Source: Ziziphus jujuba (lineage: Eukaryota; Streptophyta; Magnoliopsida; Rosales; Rhamnaceae). From it: 64,000 nucleotides of DNA. The stretch lies in assembly GCF_031755915.1 (NCBI RefSeq), contig NC_083379.1, positions 21,586,001 to 21,650,000 on the forward strand, written 5' to 3'. The notes under the pieces are model-generated. The model was given only the letters and a program-made list of their open reading frames with translations, ran no database searches and had not been told where the DNA came from. Positions 48,235 to 60,424 of this stretch are shown in pieces. The stretch's first letter is position 1, and each line of letters begins with the position of its first letter. The translations under genes and the position numbers were made by a program.

Positions 48235-49110
48235 ATGGTGCTGAAAGGTAATAGTGATTTAAAATCCGAAAGTGAAGAAAGTGAGGATGAATCCGAGCAA
48301 GAGGAAGAATTTGAAGATGAAGCCGAGACTTTAAATGCTTCACATGCCGAATTGAGCTTGGTATCTAGGAGAGTCTTGATCATGTACAAAGATGAAAACC
48401 AAAATCAAAGAGAGAATATCTTCCACATCAATGCGAAATTCACAGTAACATTTGTAGTATGATAGTTGATAGTGGAGTTGTGCAAATGTAATTAGTAATT
48501 TAGTAGTTGATAAATTGGGGTTAGCAACCATTAAACATCTAGAACCATATAGATTATAATGGTTTAATGATAGTGGTGGGATGAAAGTAAATAAACAAGC
48601 CAAAGTAAAATTCAGCGTTGATAAATATGTGGATGTTGTATTGTGTGATGTTGTTCCTATGCATATGGGTCATATTTTGGCGGATAGACCATGATAAAAT
48701 TTGATAAGGATGCTATACATTATGGAAGATAGAATTCAATCGTTTTTAAATTTAAAGGGAAAAAGGTTAAGTTGGAGTCTTTAACTCCAAAGAAGGTATT
48801 TAGAGATCAACTTTAAATGCAACTAAGGAGGGAGGCCGAAAAGCTCAAAGAAAGGACTAGTATGGCACCTAGGGCAACAACACCAATTCAAAGGGGCAAT
48901 GCTATGCAAGACCAACCAGGTAAGTATCCTAAACTTAAGATTGAGGGTAAAGAAAGAGAGAAGGCTGAGAGGGAGAAAGAGCTGACAAAACCCAAGAGTG
49001 TGAGGAAATTTGAAAAAGCCGAGAGTGAGAGAGGAAAAGTGGAATTCGTGAGTGGGAAAGAAAAAGAAATAAAAGAAAAGAAAAATAAAAGAAAAGAAAA
49101 ATAAAATTTT
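48235..49110 (+). pseudogene. Gag C-terminus, protease and linker remnant of element 2
   Basis: VLKGNSDLKSESEESEDESEQ and ELSLVSRRVLIMYKDE correspond to the gag spacer of element 1. A broken protease follows: the motif equivalent to D-G-G-S reads MIVDSGVVQM, then KLGLATIKHLEPYRL, WFNDSGGMKVNKQAKVKFSVDKYVDVVLCDVVPMHMGHIL in shifted frames with stops. The linker (48817-49104, open) is K/E-rich with REAEKLKERTSMAP, as in element 1. Confidence 0.75.
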
Positions 49111-49119
49111 TTTATCTTA

Positions 49120-49590
49120 GTTTTGTAGATGTTAATAAAGCAATTTTGAATAAGAAACCATTGCTGATCATGCTTTATAAAAATGCATATTTAAATGATC
49201 ATGTAAGACACCTTAGAATAATTTTAGAAATACTTAGGATAGAAAGATTAATTGCCAATATTAAAAATGTGATTTTGGCCGAAATGAACTTGTATTTCTA
49301 ATATTTATTGTGATAGTATTTGACCCAGGAGATTTGATTTGGTTGGTTGCACTTAAGAAAGGACAGGTTTCCAAAACAAAGAAAGTCCAAGCTTATGCCA
49401 CGTGGAAATGGACCCTTTCAAGTTTTAGAGCGGATTAATAACAATGCTTACAAACTTGACTTATCGGGTGAGTATAATGTTAGTGCTACGTTTAGTGTTG
49501 CTAAATTATCTCCTTTTGTTGTAGGTGATGATTTTGATTTGAGAGCAAATCCTTTTCAAGAGGAGGGGAATGATGAGAATCCGCTCGAAC
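49120..49590 (+). pseudogene. RT remnant joined to integrase C-terminus of element 2
   Basis: The RT start (MLYKNAYLNDH) jumps within a few bases to the end of RT (RHLRIILEILRIERL, then a damaged FLGF region), and this joins FDPGDLIWL..., then [55 protein letters not shown] and [10 protein letters not shown], the integrase C-terminus running into the LTR. The RT-to-integrase joint falls at the same place as in element 1; the RT-internal deletion is extra. Confidence 0.8.
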
Positions 49591-50692
49591 TCGCACAACC
49601 GACAACCTGCTGGGGTGCTGACCCTATACGGATGAAGACTGAGCCAATCACTAGAACTTAAGCCAAGCGATTTAAGGACAATCTAGGTGCCTTTGTACAA
49701 GGAGTAATTAACTCTCAAAAGGGCTTGTCAATACCCAAAGATACAGAGCCTATTTTAAGCATCTAAGTGGTGGAGGCCGATACAAACCCGAGTAGCTGTT
49801 TTTGTTCAAATATGGACTTGAGACAGCAAGAAATGGTTGCAACACTTCATAGATTCAATGAATATCACTAAGAGATCATGGAATCAAGCCAAGGCAGAAT
49901 CAAAGGCAAATAAAATAGGCTTGTGCGCATAGGATGAGTTTTGGCTGAAAATTGCTGTATTGTTTGCTGGTTTACTGTATTTTGCTGAGTTGATATTTTC
50001 TCTTTGTTCCAATCAAGGGCAATGTGTGGGACTCAATGATCATCTTGTTTGGCATCGTAAATGGCATATGCAAGCTGATTCGGAGCTTAAATTGGTCAAA
50101 GACAGCTTAGTTAGAAAGATAGTCAAATAGTTTTCTAATTCGATTTTGACTTTTTGTTTTAGGAAATTAGTCTTTTATTTGGTTTCTATTTATTTAATTG
50201 CTGGAAAAATCAACTTAGGAAAGTTACTATTTTATTATTTTCATTGTAAATTAATTAATTCCTAATTCAAAATAAAGAAATTAATTAATCAAAATTAGAT
50301 TAAGAAAGGAGAGAGAAAATTCGGCCAAGCTTGGTTTCCTCAGCCTTTTGGCCGATTTTGTCCTAGGTTTTTAGGGTTTTTATTTTTTTGTGATTCTAGC
50401 CTATTTAAGGGCTTATTTTTGAGGAAGAACACACCTTAATAATATTCAAAAATTATTTTGTGAGATAGAATTCTCTTTGTTCTCTTTGAACACCCAAAAC
50501 ACCATTAGAAAGTGTGTATTTTAGTTTTGACTTATCAATAGGGCATCCATAACCTATTGTAGCATCTTCATTATACTAAGATTTCTAATCACAAGTTGGT
50601 TAAAGGTTAAGGTTTCATAAGAACTTGAACTTAATTGAGATTCGGGCTAATATAATACGGGTTTAGGCGCGAGTCGGCCTAGGTTCGTATCA
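49571..50692 (+). repeat. 3' LTR of element 2
   Basis: 1122 bp, TGATGAGAATCC...CGTATCA, preceded by the polypurine tract AAGAGGAGGGGAA. It is the reverse complement match of 1977-3099, 7268-8396 and 28169-29294. 'cctatttaagggcttatttttgaggaagaa' near 50400 lies where the LTR promoter and transcript start would be. Confidence 0.9.
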
Positions 50693-50697
50693 CATTT

Positions 50698-50744
50698 GTC
50701 ACATTGTACAAATAATGATGGGCTTCGGGGACATATTTTAAAAG

Positions 50745-50807
<63 letters not shown>

Positions 50808-53800
50808 AGTTTATATCAAGTCTTTAATATCAATATTAATATTAGAATTTTATTTTTTAGTTATGACATCATATTAAAGTTTGATACTTAAAATTACATT
50901 TATTAATATTTTGGTTCAGACATGGTTTGTTTTCTAAATAAGATTTTACTATCTCAATAAGTACATATTTTATAATTTTTAATTTTAAATCCTAACCTTT
51001 GATATAATTTAAATATTAATAAAGAAAGATTTTGATATTTAAACTATTAAATTGTCTTGATTTAAATGATTTAAGTGATTTAAGTTTGACCATATATATA
51101 TGTAGATATATTTCAATTATATAATTTAAAAATAAAATAAATAATAATTTATTATGATAAAAACGATTTAAAAGTTATAATTATCAAGCAAAACAACGAT
51201 ACAAAGAAAATGGGTAACAATATTGTTAAGCATTAAATTTGAGAAAGATGAGCTATGCCTCTTGAAATGTGATTGTCTACTTTCTACATAGTAGGTATTC
51301 TTCGAGCTGCATAGTTTGGGCTTATTACATTGTCTCAAATAGAGATTATATAGTTGCATGCTATGGGCTTTTTGCATTGTATTAGGCATAAATTTTTGGA
51401 ACTTTTTTTGACAAACAGCCTCTCCAAAAATTTAAACTTGATATATAATAAATTTTTTTATTTTATTGACCAATAACCATCTCTTTGCATAAGAACTTCA
51501 ACTAGTTTAACATATGATTTTAACAGACTTATACAAACAAATAATAGGTGGGTTTGAAAACAGAAATAGAGAAAGGATTACCAAGAGAAGATCAAAAATA
51601 GAGAAGGATTACCAAGAGAAGAATCAAAGTTTGTGACAAATGAAAAATGAGGAACATGAAGAAACCCAACAAATCAACTCAAATAAACCTAACCTTAAAC
51701 TAAAACCCAATAATTCTTAGTAAAACACAACAATTTCTATAAGATAAACTTACTAGTGATCGAGCGGTAGAAGAGATCTTAGAGCTGTGTTGTATGAGAA
51801 AGAGAGTAAAGATCTATCAAAGTTATGATTTGGGAAATTTTGAGGGTAAGGCCATAAAGGTGATATACATCGAGATCTGAGTAAGGGGATGAAAAATACT
51901 TCAAAGCTGTTTATTATTCGATCGGTTTCAGTCAACATTGGTTTTTAGCATCGATAACCATTACCGATCAAAATATCTTGATCGGTGCCAGTTAACCGAC
52001 CAGTCAGACAATGATCACCGCCAATCGTTGATCGGGTGCAGTTCGGTCGGTCAGTCATTGTGTTTTTAACTTAAATTGCACACCCCTATGGTATGTGCTG
52101 GTGGCTATCTTCTTTAGTTTTAAATTGTATTTTAATTCTTGTTTTATTTGGATTCACAAGATTTTTGGGCAAAAATGAATTGCATTGTATCACTCAACTC
52201 ATGTTATTATTATTATTACTATATTATTTTGTTATATTAAACTATTAATATTTTAGTGTGAGTGTTTAAAACCTACTCAGTGAGTATACTTGCTCACTCA
52301 TCTGCTAATGGATAGCTGGATATGGAAATGAAGTGGATGGACTCGAGTTCGTGGAGATTGGGTTGGATTATTGAGTTTGGATATGTTTACGTGTATTGTC
52401 TATTTTGTTGAGATCTTGTTTATGCATTTGGATGTAGTTATTCAATTGGCAACTTGGTATGGACTTTTAATGACTTGTACTAGAACTTTAATTGGATTAT
52501 TTAGGTTTTTAATGTGTTTTAATTTGTAATGGATATTTTGATTTAACTAAGTGGTCTTATGTTTAAGTAAAATGATGATTTGATGAACAATGCTTCTTGA
52601 AAACAAGTCTTCTTAGAGGTTTGACCATTTAATGGCGTTAGAGTAGCTAATGACATCATTGGCAGGACCTTGGAAAGGTTGGGTTTATCAATAATTTTTT
52701 ATGCAATAAAATCGATGCTTGATAGAAATAGAAATACAAATGACGCATTAAGGTTTCTTTTTCAACCTTAATTAGTATGATCGGCTTTGTGGTCCAACTT
52801 ATTAGGGTTGGGAGTTGGTTTGCTTGTTCCTTAAACAACCATATGCCAAAGCTTATTAATACCTCAATATGATCCTTATTCAAGGTATGTCACAAGTAAA
52901 CCCTAAAAGCTTTTGGGATTCAAACACATTTTGTGATTCAAGTGTCTTAGCGTATTTGGTTGGCATCATAGAGGTGCCACAAGAACTTTCATGTTCTCTA
53001 TTTCATAGGTTTAGAAAGCTTTCTACGTAGATCATGCGATGATTCATGGTGGTGAAGTTTATGCATTAATAATTTGGTGCACTAGATAGGGGTACTTTCA
53101 CAAACTTTAAGGCATTAGTACCTTTAAAGGACCTAAGAACTCTAATCTAAGTTCAACTATTGGCAGTGCAACCCCTTAATAAAAAGATGACTATCTAGAG
53201 TTCGAAAGATAACTAGGATTTAATAGCCGAGTTGAACGAAAAAGTATTGGCTCTCCAAACTGGATACGCAGACATGCGAGATAAGTTTACAACGTTCATT
53301 ACTGAAAACAAGAAGATTCCCAAATCAGTTTAGATCTCATCTAACAATTGGATCATATGCAAAATCTAACCTATGATCAAACACCATTGAACCTGGCCTA
53401 CAAGTCCTAAAAGATAGCCATGCTCTTTTCAGAGAATGGTGGAGGCTAGATCAAGTGAATCAAGAAAAATATTAGCAATCAAGGAACAAGGGACACCATG
53501 ATGGAGAAACCATGAAGATTCAAAATCAAGATGAACCTCAAGTTTTAGAGCCTTTGATTCTTTATAGCCAAGTTGAGGTACATATACAACAACTCAAGAA
53601 CTGAGAAATGGATATAGGAAAAAAAAAAAAAAGAAAAAAAGAAAAAAAGAAAAAAAGAAAAACACAAATCATTTTTCACTTAAGTGATGATGAGGCAAGG
53701 AAACATCGAGGAATCGAGACTAGGAAGATTCATCTCAAGAAACATAACCAATAAGAAGGGAGCCAGATAAAATAGAAGATTTGAGAGAATTGATAGCCCA

Positions 53801-53880
53801 TTAGATAAGAATGCTTCATAAAAAGGATTAGTTGTCCGACGATAAATGAATAGTAAACCTAGAAAATTCTCCTTTCACAA
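50698..53880. other. Repeat-rich intergenic DNA
   Basis: An (AT)n tract (50747-50800), then AT-rich DNA. 51541-51640 has a short direct duplication (AGAGAAGGATTACCAAGAGAAGA). About 51915-52090 looks like one end of a hAT-like MITE, reverse complement AGGGGTGTGCAATTTAAGTTAA with repeated GATCGGT motifs. 52250-52560 (CTCAGTGAGTATACTTGCTCACTCATCTGCTAATGGATAGCTGG) resembles the tail of a long gypsy LTR. No intact gene seen. Confidence 0.45.
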
Positions 53881-53889
53881 AATGAATTT

Positions 53890-54494
53890 TCAAGATGGAG
53901 CCCTCTATCATAGTTTGTCATTTTGAAATTTATTTTTCTATGATGGAATGATTGAATTTACTAATCATATTCTTTACTATAACAACACAATGTTTTCCAT
54001 TGGGATACTAGAAGAGAAGAAAGACACATGATGTGCAAGATCTTCATGTGTAGCTTGAACGGGCTAACTTTTAATTAGTTCGATTGCTTAGAGGCAAGAT
54101 TGACTGACCCTTTATAAGAATTGACAAAACAATTTTGAGCACAATTTGCTTTTAACAAGAAGATCAAGAAGGAAGCCAACCTTCTGTTCTTCGATGACAC
54201 AAAGAAAAAGAAGAAACATTGAAATCCTCTTAGAGGTTCAATAAGTAGAAAGTGGATATCATCGATTGCAACAATTCAGTTGTGGTTAAGGCCTTTTGTA
54301 AAAGCTTGGTTAACGAGAGTCTTTTACATAATCCACTCACTAAGAAGAAGCCAAAGACCGTGAATGAAGCATTTACATGTACTACAAGGTACATTAAGTT
54401 GATGGAAGATAAGAAGCATGATCGAAAATATCTAAATAAAGATACTCAAAGAAAGAGCTATGTCCATGCGAGATTTGAGCTAAGACCAAGATAA
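53890..54494 (+). pseudogene. Degenerate gag of a Tat/Ogre-like Ty3/gypsy element
   Basis: Frames broken by many stops give YDGMIEFTNHILYYNN at about 53940 (compare the usual YDGTTDPxDHI) and, at 54252-54494, open sequence VVVKAFCKSLVNESLLHNPLTKKKPKTVNEAFTCTTRYIKLMEDKK. This matches the pattern of the gag segment that follows 'RFNKE' in Tat-lineage elements (AFxxGL...FxxSLxKxPPxTxxELxxRAxxYxxxED). No protease or RT was found downstream, so only a fragment remains. Confidence 0.55.
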
Positions 54495-54750
54495 AACATA
54501 AGGGACTATCCAAGGGATTATAAAAGCAATTGCTAAAGTTATGGTGATGGCATCTTGGATCCTTTCAAGCATTATTCTTTGAGTGTGACATCGAATAAGA
54601 TGGTGAAGCACTTGGAAGGAAAAGATTATATTAGATAGCCAAAGAAAATGCGTTCAGACCTTTGAACATGAGACAATTCAAGGTAGAATGCCTTCCACAA
54701 TGACTACACCGAGTGCTGATGGTTGAAGTGGGTGCTTGAGACATTTATTA

Positions 54751-55289
54751 TGTAAGAGCTGTGAGCCTTGAAGGAGGTAAGGCAAGGAGAGGTGAGACCA
54801 GTAAACCATCCCACATCACTTAGGAATGAAATGGTTAAGTGAAATACAGATGTGGACATTTCTCTCACTAATGTAAGGCCCTTTGTGCAAGCTAAGTGTG
54901 GCTTGGATTAAAAAAAAAAAAAAACCATGTGGGCTAGGCCTAAAGCATACTAATGGAACTGGATTATGGATCTGGGATCTTATAGATTAGAACCTAAACC
55001 TTATTAGAAGTGTACAAGCAAAGACGCTGCGCCCTGCCAGCCAGGACATTGGACCCTAAATATGATGGATTGTAAGATTTGTGAGCCTTCAAGGATGAAA
55101 GGAAAGAAGGGGCAAGACCAATGAACAATTCCACATTAAATAGTATATATGTGTGGACATTTCTCCCACTAAAATATGGCCTTTGGGCAAGCCAAATGTG
55201 GCTTAGAAAGAAAAAAAAAATGTTTAGGTTGGGCCCAAAGCATACGATATCATACTAGTGGAATTGCATTATGGACCGAGGTTGTTATA
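54751..55289 (+). mobile_element. TRIM-like pair of short terminal repeats
   Basis: 54751-54984 and 55071-55289 are diverged direct copies. Each starts TGTAAGA(G/T)(C/T)T(G/T)TGAGCCTT and contains 'gtgtggacatttctc(t/c)cactaa', 'gcaag(c)...tgtggctt', an A-run and 'gcccaaagcatac', ending TTATAGATTAG. The spacer is only about 86 bp, with no coding capacity. This size plan fits a terminal-repeat retrotransposon in miniature. No good primer binding site was seen after the first copy, so a simple tandem duplication of an LTR-like repeat is the alternative. Confidence 0.5.
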
Positions 55290-55457
55290 GATTAGAAGGG
55301 ATATTTGAAGGAGTTCTTGACCCTTGAGAAGCGAGCAGAAGAAAATGGATGAGAAAAGGAAAAAACATGACTAAAAAGACAGAGGAGAAGAGATGAGATA
55401 CTATGTTATAGAAGCGACATGCCTGTAGAGTAAAATTACAGTTGTGAGGGTGGTTGA

Positions 55458-55630
55458 GCCTAAGGATATCAAAATTACCAAAAATAAAGCCTAAGGATAT
55501 CAAAAGTACCAAACACGACCTTCACCATGTGAGAGGAGAAGGGCTTACACATGCTTTTAAAGTCTACGGATATCAAAAGTACCAAAAATAATCTTCACCA
55601 TGTGAGATGAGAAGGACTTACACGTGCCTT
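55458..55630. repeat. Short tandem repeat, ~72-bp unit
   Basis: Units start GCCTAAGGATATCAAAA (55489) and GTCTACGGATATCAAAA (55562), each with TTCACCATGTGAGA(G/T)GAGAAGG. A partial 31-bp unit precedes them at 55458. Confidence 0.8.
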
Positions 55631-56033
55631 ATGATGATCCCAACTAAAACTTCTTGTAAAAAATAAATTTTGCCAAATTTAAATTGATTTCTATTATTAT
55701 TCATATATTTTTCTAAATAATTTACATTATTGAAAATATAAAAAGGTATAAAAAATAATTTTACTGTTCTTCACATTTATTTAACTAATTACATTCTTTA
55801 TAATATATTAATTTTTTTGAGCTTGTTTATAATATATTGAACTGAATTATAATAACACTATAAAAAACAATGGAATAATTTTTATAAATATTAACATAAC
55901 AAAATAAAAACTAATAATATTTTTACTTTTCTTTTATCATATTTAGGAAAATATCATATTTTATAAAAAAAAAAATGAACAGTTAAAATAAATCACCTCA
56001 TATATCTTTCGAAATTACGTTTATAGATATATC

Positions 56034-56075
<42 letters not shown>

Positions 56076-56760
56076 GAGAGAGGAAAACATAAAAAGAAAA
56101 AGTGAAAAGATAGAGAGAAAGAAGTGAAAAGAGGAGAAAAAAGGCTTTGTGTGCCTTTTACCACACGCCTTAGCCCAATTAATGTTGTTTTTACAGGATA
56201 AAAACTTTTATCTTGGATTATACCACACAAACAATATATGAAAGTGGAAAAAGCCCTTAATTTTTCTTTTAAGGTGTTTGTCCTACTTATAGTACTCAAG
56301 ATAAACAGAGAATTGGATAAAATTAGTACTATGCAATCCACAGTTTGCATGCCAAACAATACCCAAAGTTTAAAAATTTAAAGTCAAAGAAAATAATGCA
56401 CTTCCTAAATGTTAAAGGTGCAACTAGAATTTAAAGCACAATTTTTTTTTTTTAAATATACTAACTTAGAAAGAAAATTTTAAGTGCTTCTAAGACTTAA
56501 TGCTAGCTCTTACTAAATTAAATGCAAAATCTAAACCTAGGTTGTGGTTTGAATGAGTAATTGTATGTGATGCAAAAACCAAAAAACGAATATGAATCTA
56601 GGAATTAGAATGTGTTAAAGACTAGGTGCTGTTCAAACATCGAAAATCTAATTGAAAACAATGTAAATGTAAATCCTATAATATGGCAAAAGTGGTGGGT
56701 GTTCTAAAAACAAGAACAAAATGAAAACCGATGGTAAATCTAAATCCTATAGTGCAGCAA
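55631..56760. other. AT-rich intergenic DNA
   Basis: Contains an (AT)n tract at 56037-56073 and a poly(T) run at 56442-56453. No gene recognised. Confidence 0.5.
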
Positions 56761-56764
56761 CTGT

Positions 56765-57980
56765 AATGTCCCACTTTTCCATAGTTTTCCAATTATAACT
56801 AAGGAACTCAAAATCTTCAATATAACATAAATATTACAAGTCCAAATATAAATCCGTTATAAAAGAAAACTGAAACACATAAGAAAACAATCCAAATAAT
56901 TTTGACTCAACCTTCAAAAATTCAAGTTATCAACTCTATATCTGTTCCAGCCTTCCCACTAAACCTCATCAAGTGTCCCGTAGATGTTAAAAATAGATGG
57001 GTGAGTACGAATACTTAATGAGTGGTTTTTATGCACTTACACCAAAATAATCATAATCATAATCAAGTGATATTAATATAGTATACAAATATAAATAAAG
57101 CATGAGATGTAATGCACATGATATAAGGTTTAGATTTTTTGATAAAATAATATAATCCTAACTAAAAGGCATCTAGCAAGTACAAAGAACAGATCAGTGT
57201 ATGTTGGACATCGGTGAATCATTTACTTGACACATGTCAAGAACCAATTCAGGCATGTTAGGGAAATCTTGCCACTACACATACAAAGAGCAAATCAAAG
57301 TATGTAGGACATATAAATAACCAAACATCACTCAACTACTTGGCGGAGATATTCGACATCAAGTAGGAGGAAGAACATCATAATCATTATTTATCATCAT
57401 ATCCAAAACCTTGACTTTCGTTTTTGATGACCAAACCAAATCCAACCATCAGCATTATCTGTCTCAATCTGTTATTAACCCTAAGGCCATAGAACAACCT
57501 TACTTGTCTGCCTAAGTGATCATTTCGGGACCACAGGACAATCTTGTCTCTAGTCCTTATAATGTGAAATTAAGTCTAGAAATAAAAAATCAATCAATTA
57601 ATCAATAATTTATTAGATCATAATCCATATCTGGAATCCTCAAGTTTACCATCATATTTCCATAGCCATTTAAAAACATACTTTTAAAATCAAGGGCCAA
57701 TGCATATTTTCCAAAATCTATTTCGAAAACATTTTACCTAAAACATGTTATTATGACATGATCATATGAAATTTGATGCATGATATAATATACACATATA
57801 ATCCTATACATTTACATACATAATATTCAATTCAATATTTCTAAAATGTTAATACAACTTATAAGTTTGAAAACCTATATGAAATCCAATTAACAATCTC
57901 ACATTCAACTTACTATATGCAATGCTTGTGAATACATGAATGCAATTACACTTAACCATATACATATATATATGTATGTA
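56765..57980 (-). repeat. LTR-like repeat, minus orientation
   Basis: On the minus strand it ends GGAAAAGTGGGACATTACAG, the complement of TGTAATGTCCCAC, a typical start of long plant gypsy LTRs when read on the plus strand. The 'gatgggtgagtac...aatgagtgg' segment at 56995-57025 is the inverted counterpart of LTR tails such as 52270-52310. No coding region. Orientation and extent are tentative. Confidence 0.35.
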
Positions 57981-58886
57981 TATACAGGGAAATAAATATA
58001 CTTAAGAAAAGTCTCAGTTATAGTAAAACCCCTACAACCCTAGTCAAAGGTCAATCCTCTTTTTAGTCTTGCCCAAGCCCTCCTTTATCCTTGGCCAAAT
58101 TATCCGACAATTTCAAATAGATTTAAGTCCTATACATTAACCAATAATTCATCTAATCATCAAGGATGAATTTAAAAAACCAATTAATACTTTAATCCAA
58201 AATAAACTCAGAATTAATTATCAAAATGTAACTACAAAACCAAATAAAATAAGCTTTAGAAATTCCATTATCTTACAAATCCCAAAAAAAGAAAAAAAAG
58301 AAAAATCATTTTCTTAACTTCCATATTCATTTCTAGAAGTCTTTCAACATTTAAAGAAAATCAACTTAAGCTTATAAAAATAAAATAAATTCAATTATCC
58401 AAAAGTCTTCCATATTTTAAGCAATTCAACTTAATGATAGATATGATAAATTCCTTTTAAACATATTAAATTATTATTCTCCAAAAGTCTTCCAAAATTC
58501 TAGAATTGTAATTTAACCTCAAGATTTGAATGGAAATACAATTTCTTTGTAATTTGATCAAAACCCAAACCAAGTAAGACATAATTCTTTTAATACCATC
58601 AAAACCATTTGCAAACTTAACCCCAAAAATAAAAATTCATTCCAATGATTCATAGTTCATAATTTCCAACAATTCAAAAATAGTCTTGACTGCAAAATAA
58701 AAATTTACTTCCAACAAATTTTAAAACTCAATATTTCCAAACTAAAGCTTCAAAATAACACTTTAAACTAGCAAATTAAGATCAAGTCCTAACCTTCACA
58801 TTTCATTCACCAAAATTACAATTCCCATACCAATTCAACATATAAACCAAATCATCATCATCATTAAACCTAACATAATACTCACA
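57981..58886. other. AT-rich intergenic DNA
   Basis: Mostly A- and C-biased sequence with recurring AAAAGTCTTCCA motifs (58400, 58482). No gene recognised. Confidence 0.5.
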
Positions 58887-60420
58887 TATAACACCCTGTC
58901 CCAAAGTACATAGGAATTTTGTTCACATTGACCGAGATTGGCCGAGTTTGACTGCCGTTGACCAAGCAGGGCCTATTTTGACTTTTTGTTTAGGATGGAA
59001 TTTTATGTTGACTGAGGCACCATTGCAAAGTACACGTCGTCCTCAGTTTGTAGACTAGTAGCATGTCAAAAACGGAACTACCGTTTGAAATTTATGAGTA
59101 AGACAAGTTGCCGTCCAAAATGTCCGAGGGTACTAAATTTAACTTTTTATTTTTGTAAAATTTTGCTTGAACTCTTGTATGGTTGTAAAGTACTCATTGA
59201 TACAAGTCCATAGACTAGTGGCATGCCTAATTTGGACATTTGGTTGAAAATCTATAGACCTGCAAAAATTTTCTAATATTATATTATTTTATGTTAGTTT
59301 TGTGTGTGTAAAACGTGTGCACAGTGTGTGCCACATGTCATGTCCTCATCCAATCCCATGAGTGCACAATGGCACCCATGGGTGGCTTTTTGATTGGGTA
59401 AAAGAGGGTGTGTGGGGGGTGTGAGAGAAGAGAGAGAAAGAGGAGAGAGAGAGGTGAGAAAGACACCACCTGCCACCCGCGATTGACTTGGTTCTGGCCA
59501 TCCACCTTGTACATGCACCTAACCACCACCATCGCCCATTCATTTCCAGCCAACCACTCGAGGTTCATGGTAAACTCGACGATGACGTGCCTAGATCGAC
59601 CATTTTTTGGGTGAGTGACCTATTTTGTTCTTCGGTTAATTTCTCCCAAACCAGCTACCCATTCTCGACACCGCTGGCCCCATTACTTACCCATCATCTG
59701 ATCTACCTCCTCACCAAAAATCATATCCATTGGCCACCGAACGTGCCATTGGCGGCAAGTTTCTCCAGTGGGCATGGCGGCTCGCCATGAAATCTCATTC
59801 TGGCGAGTGCCTGGTGATCCCACCTACCTTTTCCCACTAATTTGACCTCCTTGGATCCAAATTCGAGGTCAATTTCCTTCAATTAGTGATGGTTTGTGAG
59901 ATTTGAGAACATTAAGTCCAAGTGCTTTCTAGTGAGATTCTGGCCACCATAGGTTTGATCTTTGGAAGGAGCACATGTGAGTCGTGGGACTGATCCTGTG
60001 GAGGATCTTGACTGATAAACATGCTCGAGGTGAGTGATCCACCTTCAAATTTATTTTTGGGTGTTAAATTATATATATTTTGTGTTATTTGAATACTTGG
60101 AAATTATATTTATGTGTTGAATAATCATTAAATTTCTATTCGAAATTTTGATGCCAAATTTGGGATGATATAAATATAAGTGCATTGAAATCATATTTTT
60201 GACTTTAAGAAATTATGAATTTATTTTTTATTAAATTATTGTTGAATTTAATTGTGGATTATTATGATTAATAAAAATGTATTTATATGAATTTATGCAT
60301 TTATAGATTTTTATGCGATTTTAATGAAATTTTATTTATATTGAATTTTAAGGATTTGAGGGAATATTGTTTTAACATTTTATGCTCAAAGAATATATTT
60401 ATGCATTAAATATTTGCGAA
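58887..60420 (+). repeat. 5' LTR (truncated) of the Tekay/Del-type element
   Basis: Starts TATAACACCCTGTCCCAAAGTACATAGG and is collinear with 14065 onwards. It includes a GC-richer middle (59440-59830) with small open frames that are not genes, and 'gaggtgagtgatcc' at about 60027. The portion matching 15700-16000 of the other copy is missing: AT-rich sequence passes directly into gag near 60430. No primer binding site was seen. Confidence 0.65.
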
Positions 60421-60424
60421 TGCC

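Larger units (their letters stand above)
47442..50692 (+). mobile_element. Ty3/gypsy LTR retrotransposon, deleted (element 2)
   Basis: A plus-strand relative of element 1. It starts TGATGAGAATCTGCC, ends CGTATCA, and is flanked by a perfect 5-bp duplication CATTT (47437-47441 and 50693-50697). The 3' LTR is complete (49571-50692); the 5' LTR keeps only about its first 430 bp, after which A-rich leader sequence begins, so the primer binding site is lost. Inside are remnants of the gag C-terminus (48235), protease, the K/E linker (48817-49104) and integrase C-terminus (49320-49590). RT is almost wholly deleted. It lies about 1.1 kb downstream of the AIRP2-like gene in the same orientation. Confidence 0.9.

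Noticed and set aside
59294..59790. Overlapping frames on both strands in a GC-richer patch
   Set aside because: Located in the LTR of the Tekay-type element; the matching patch at 14580-14900 also has unrelated open frames, so coding is not conserved.
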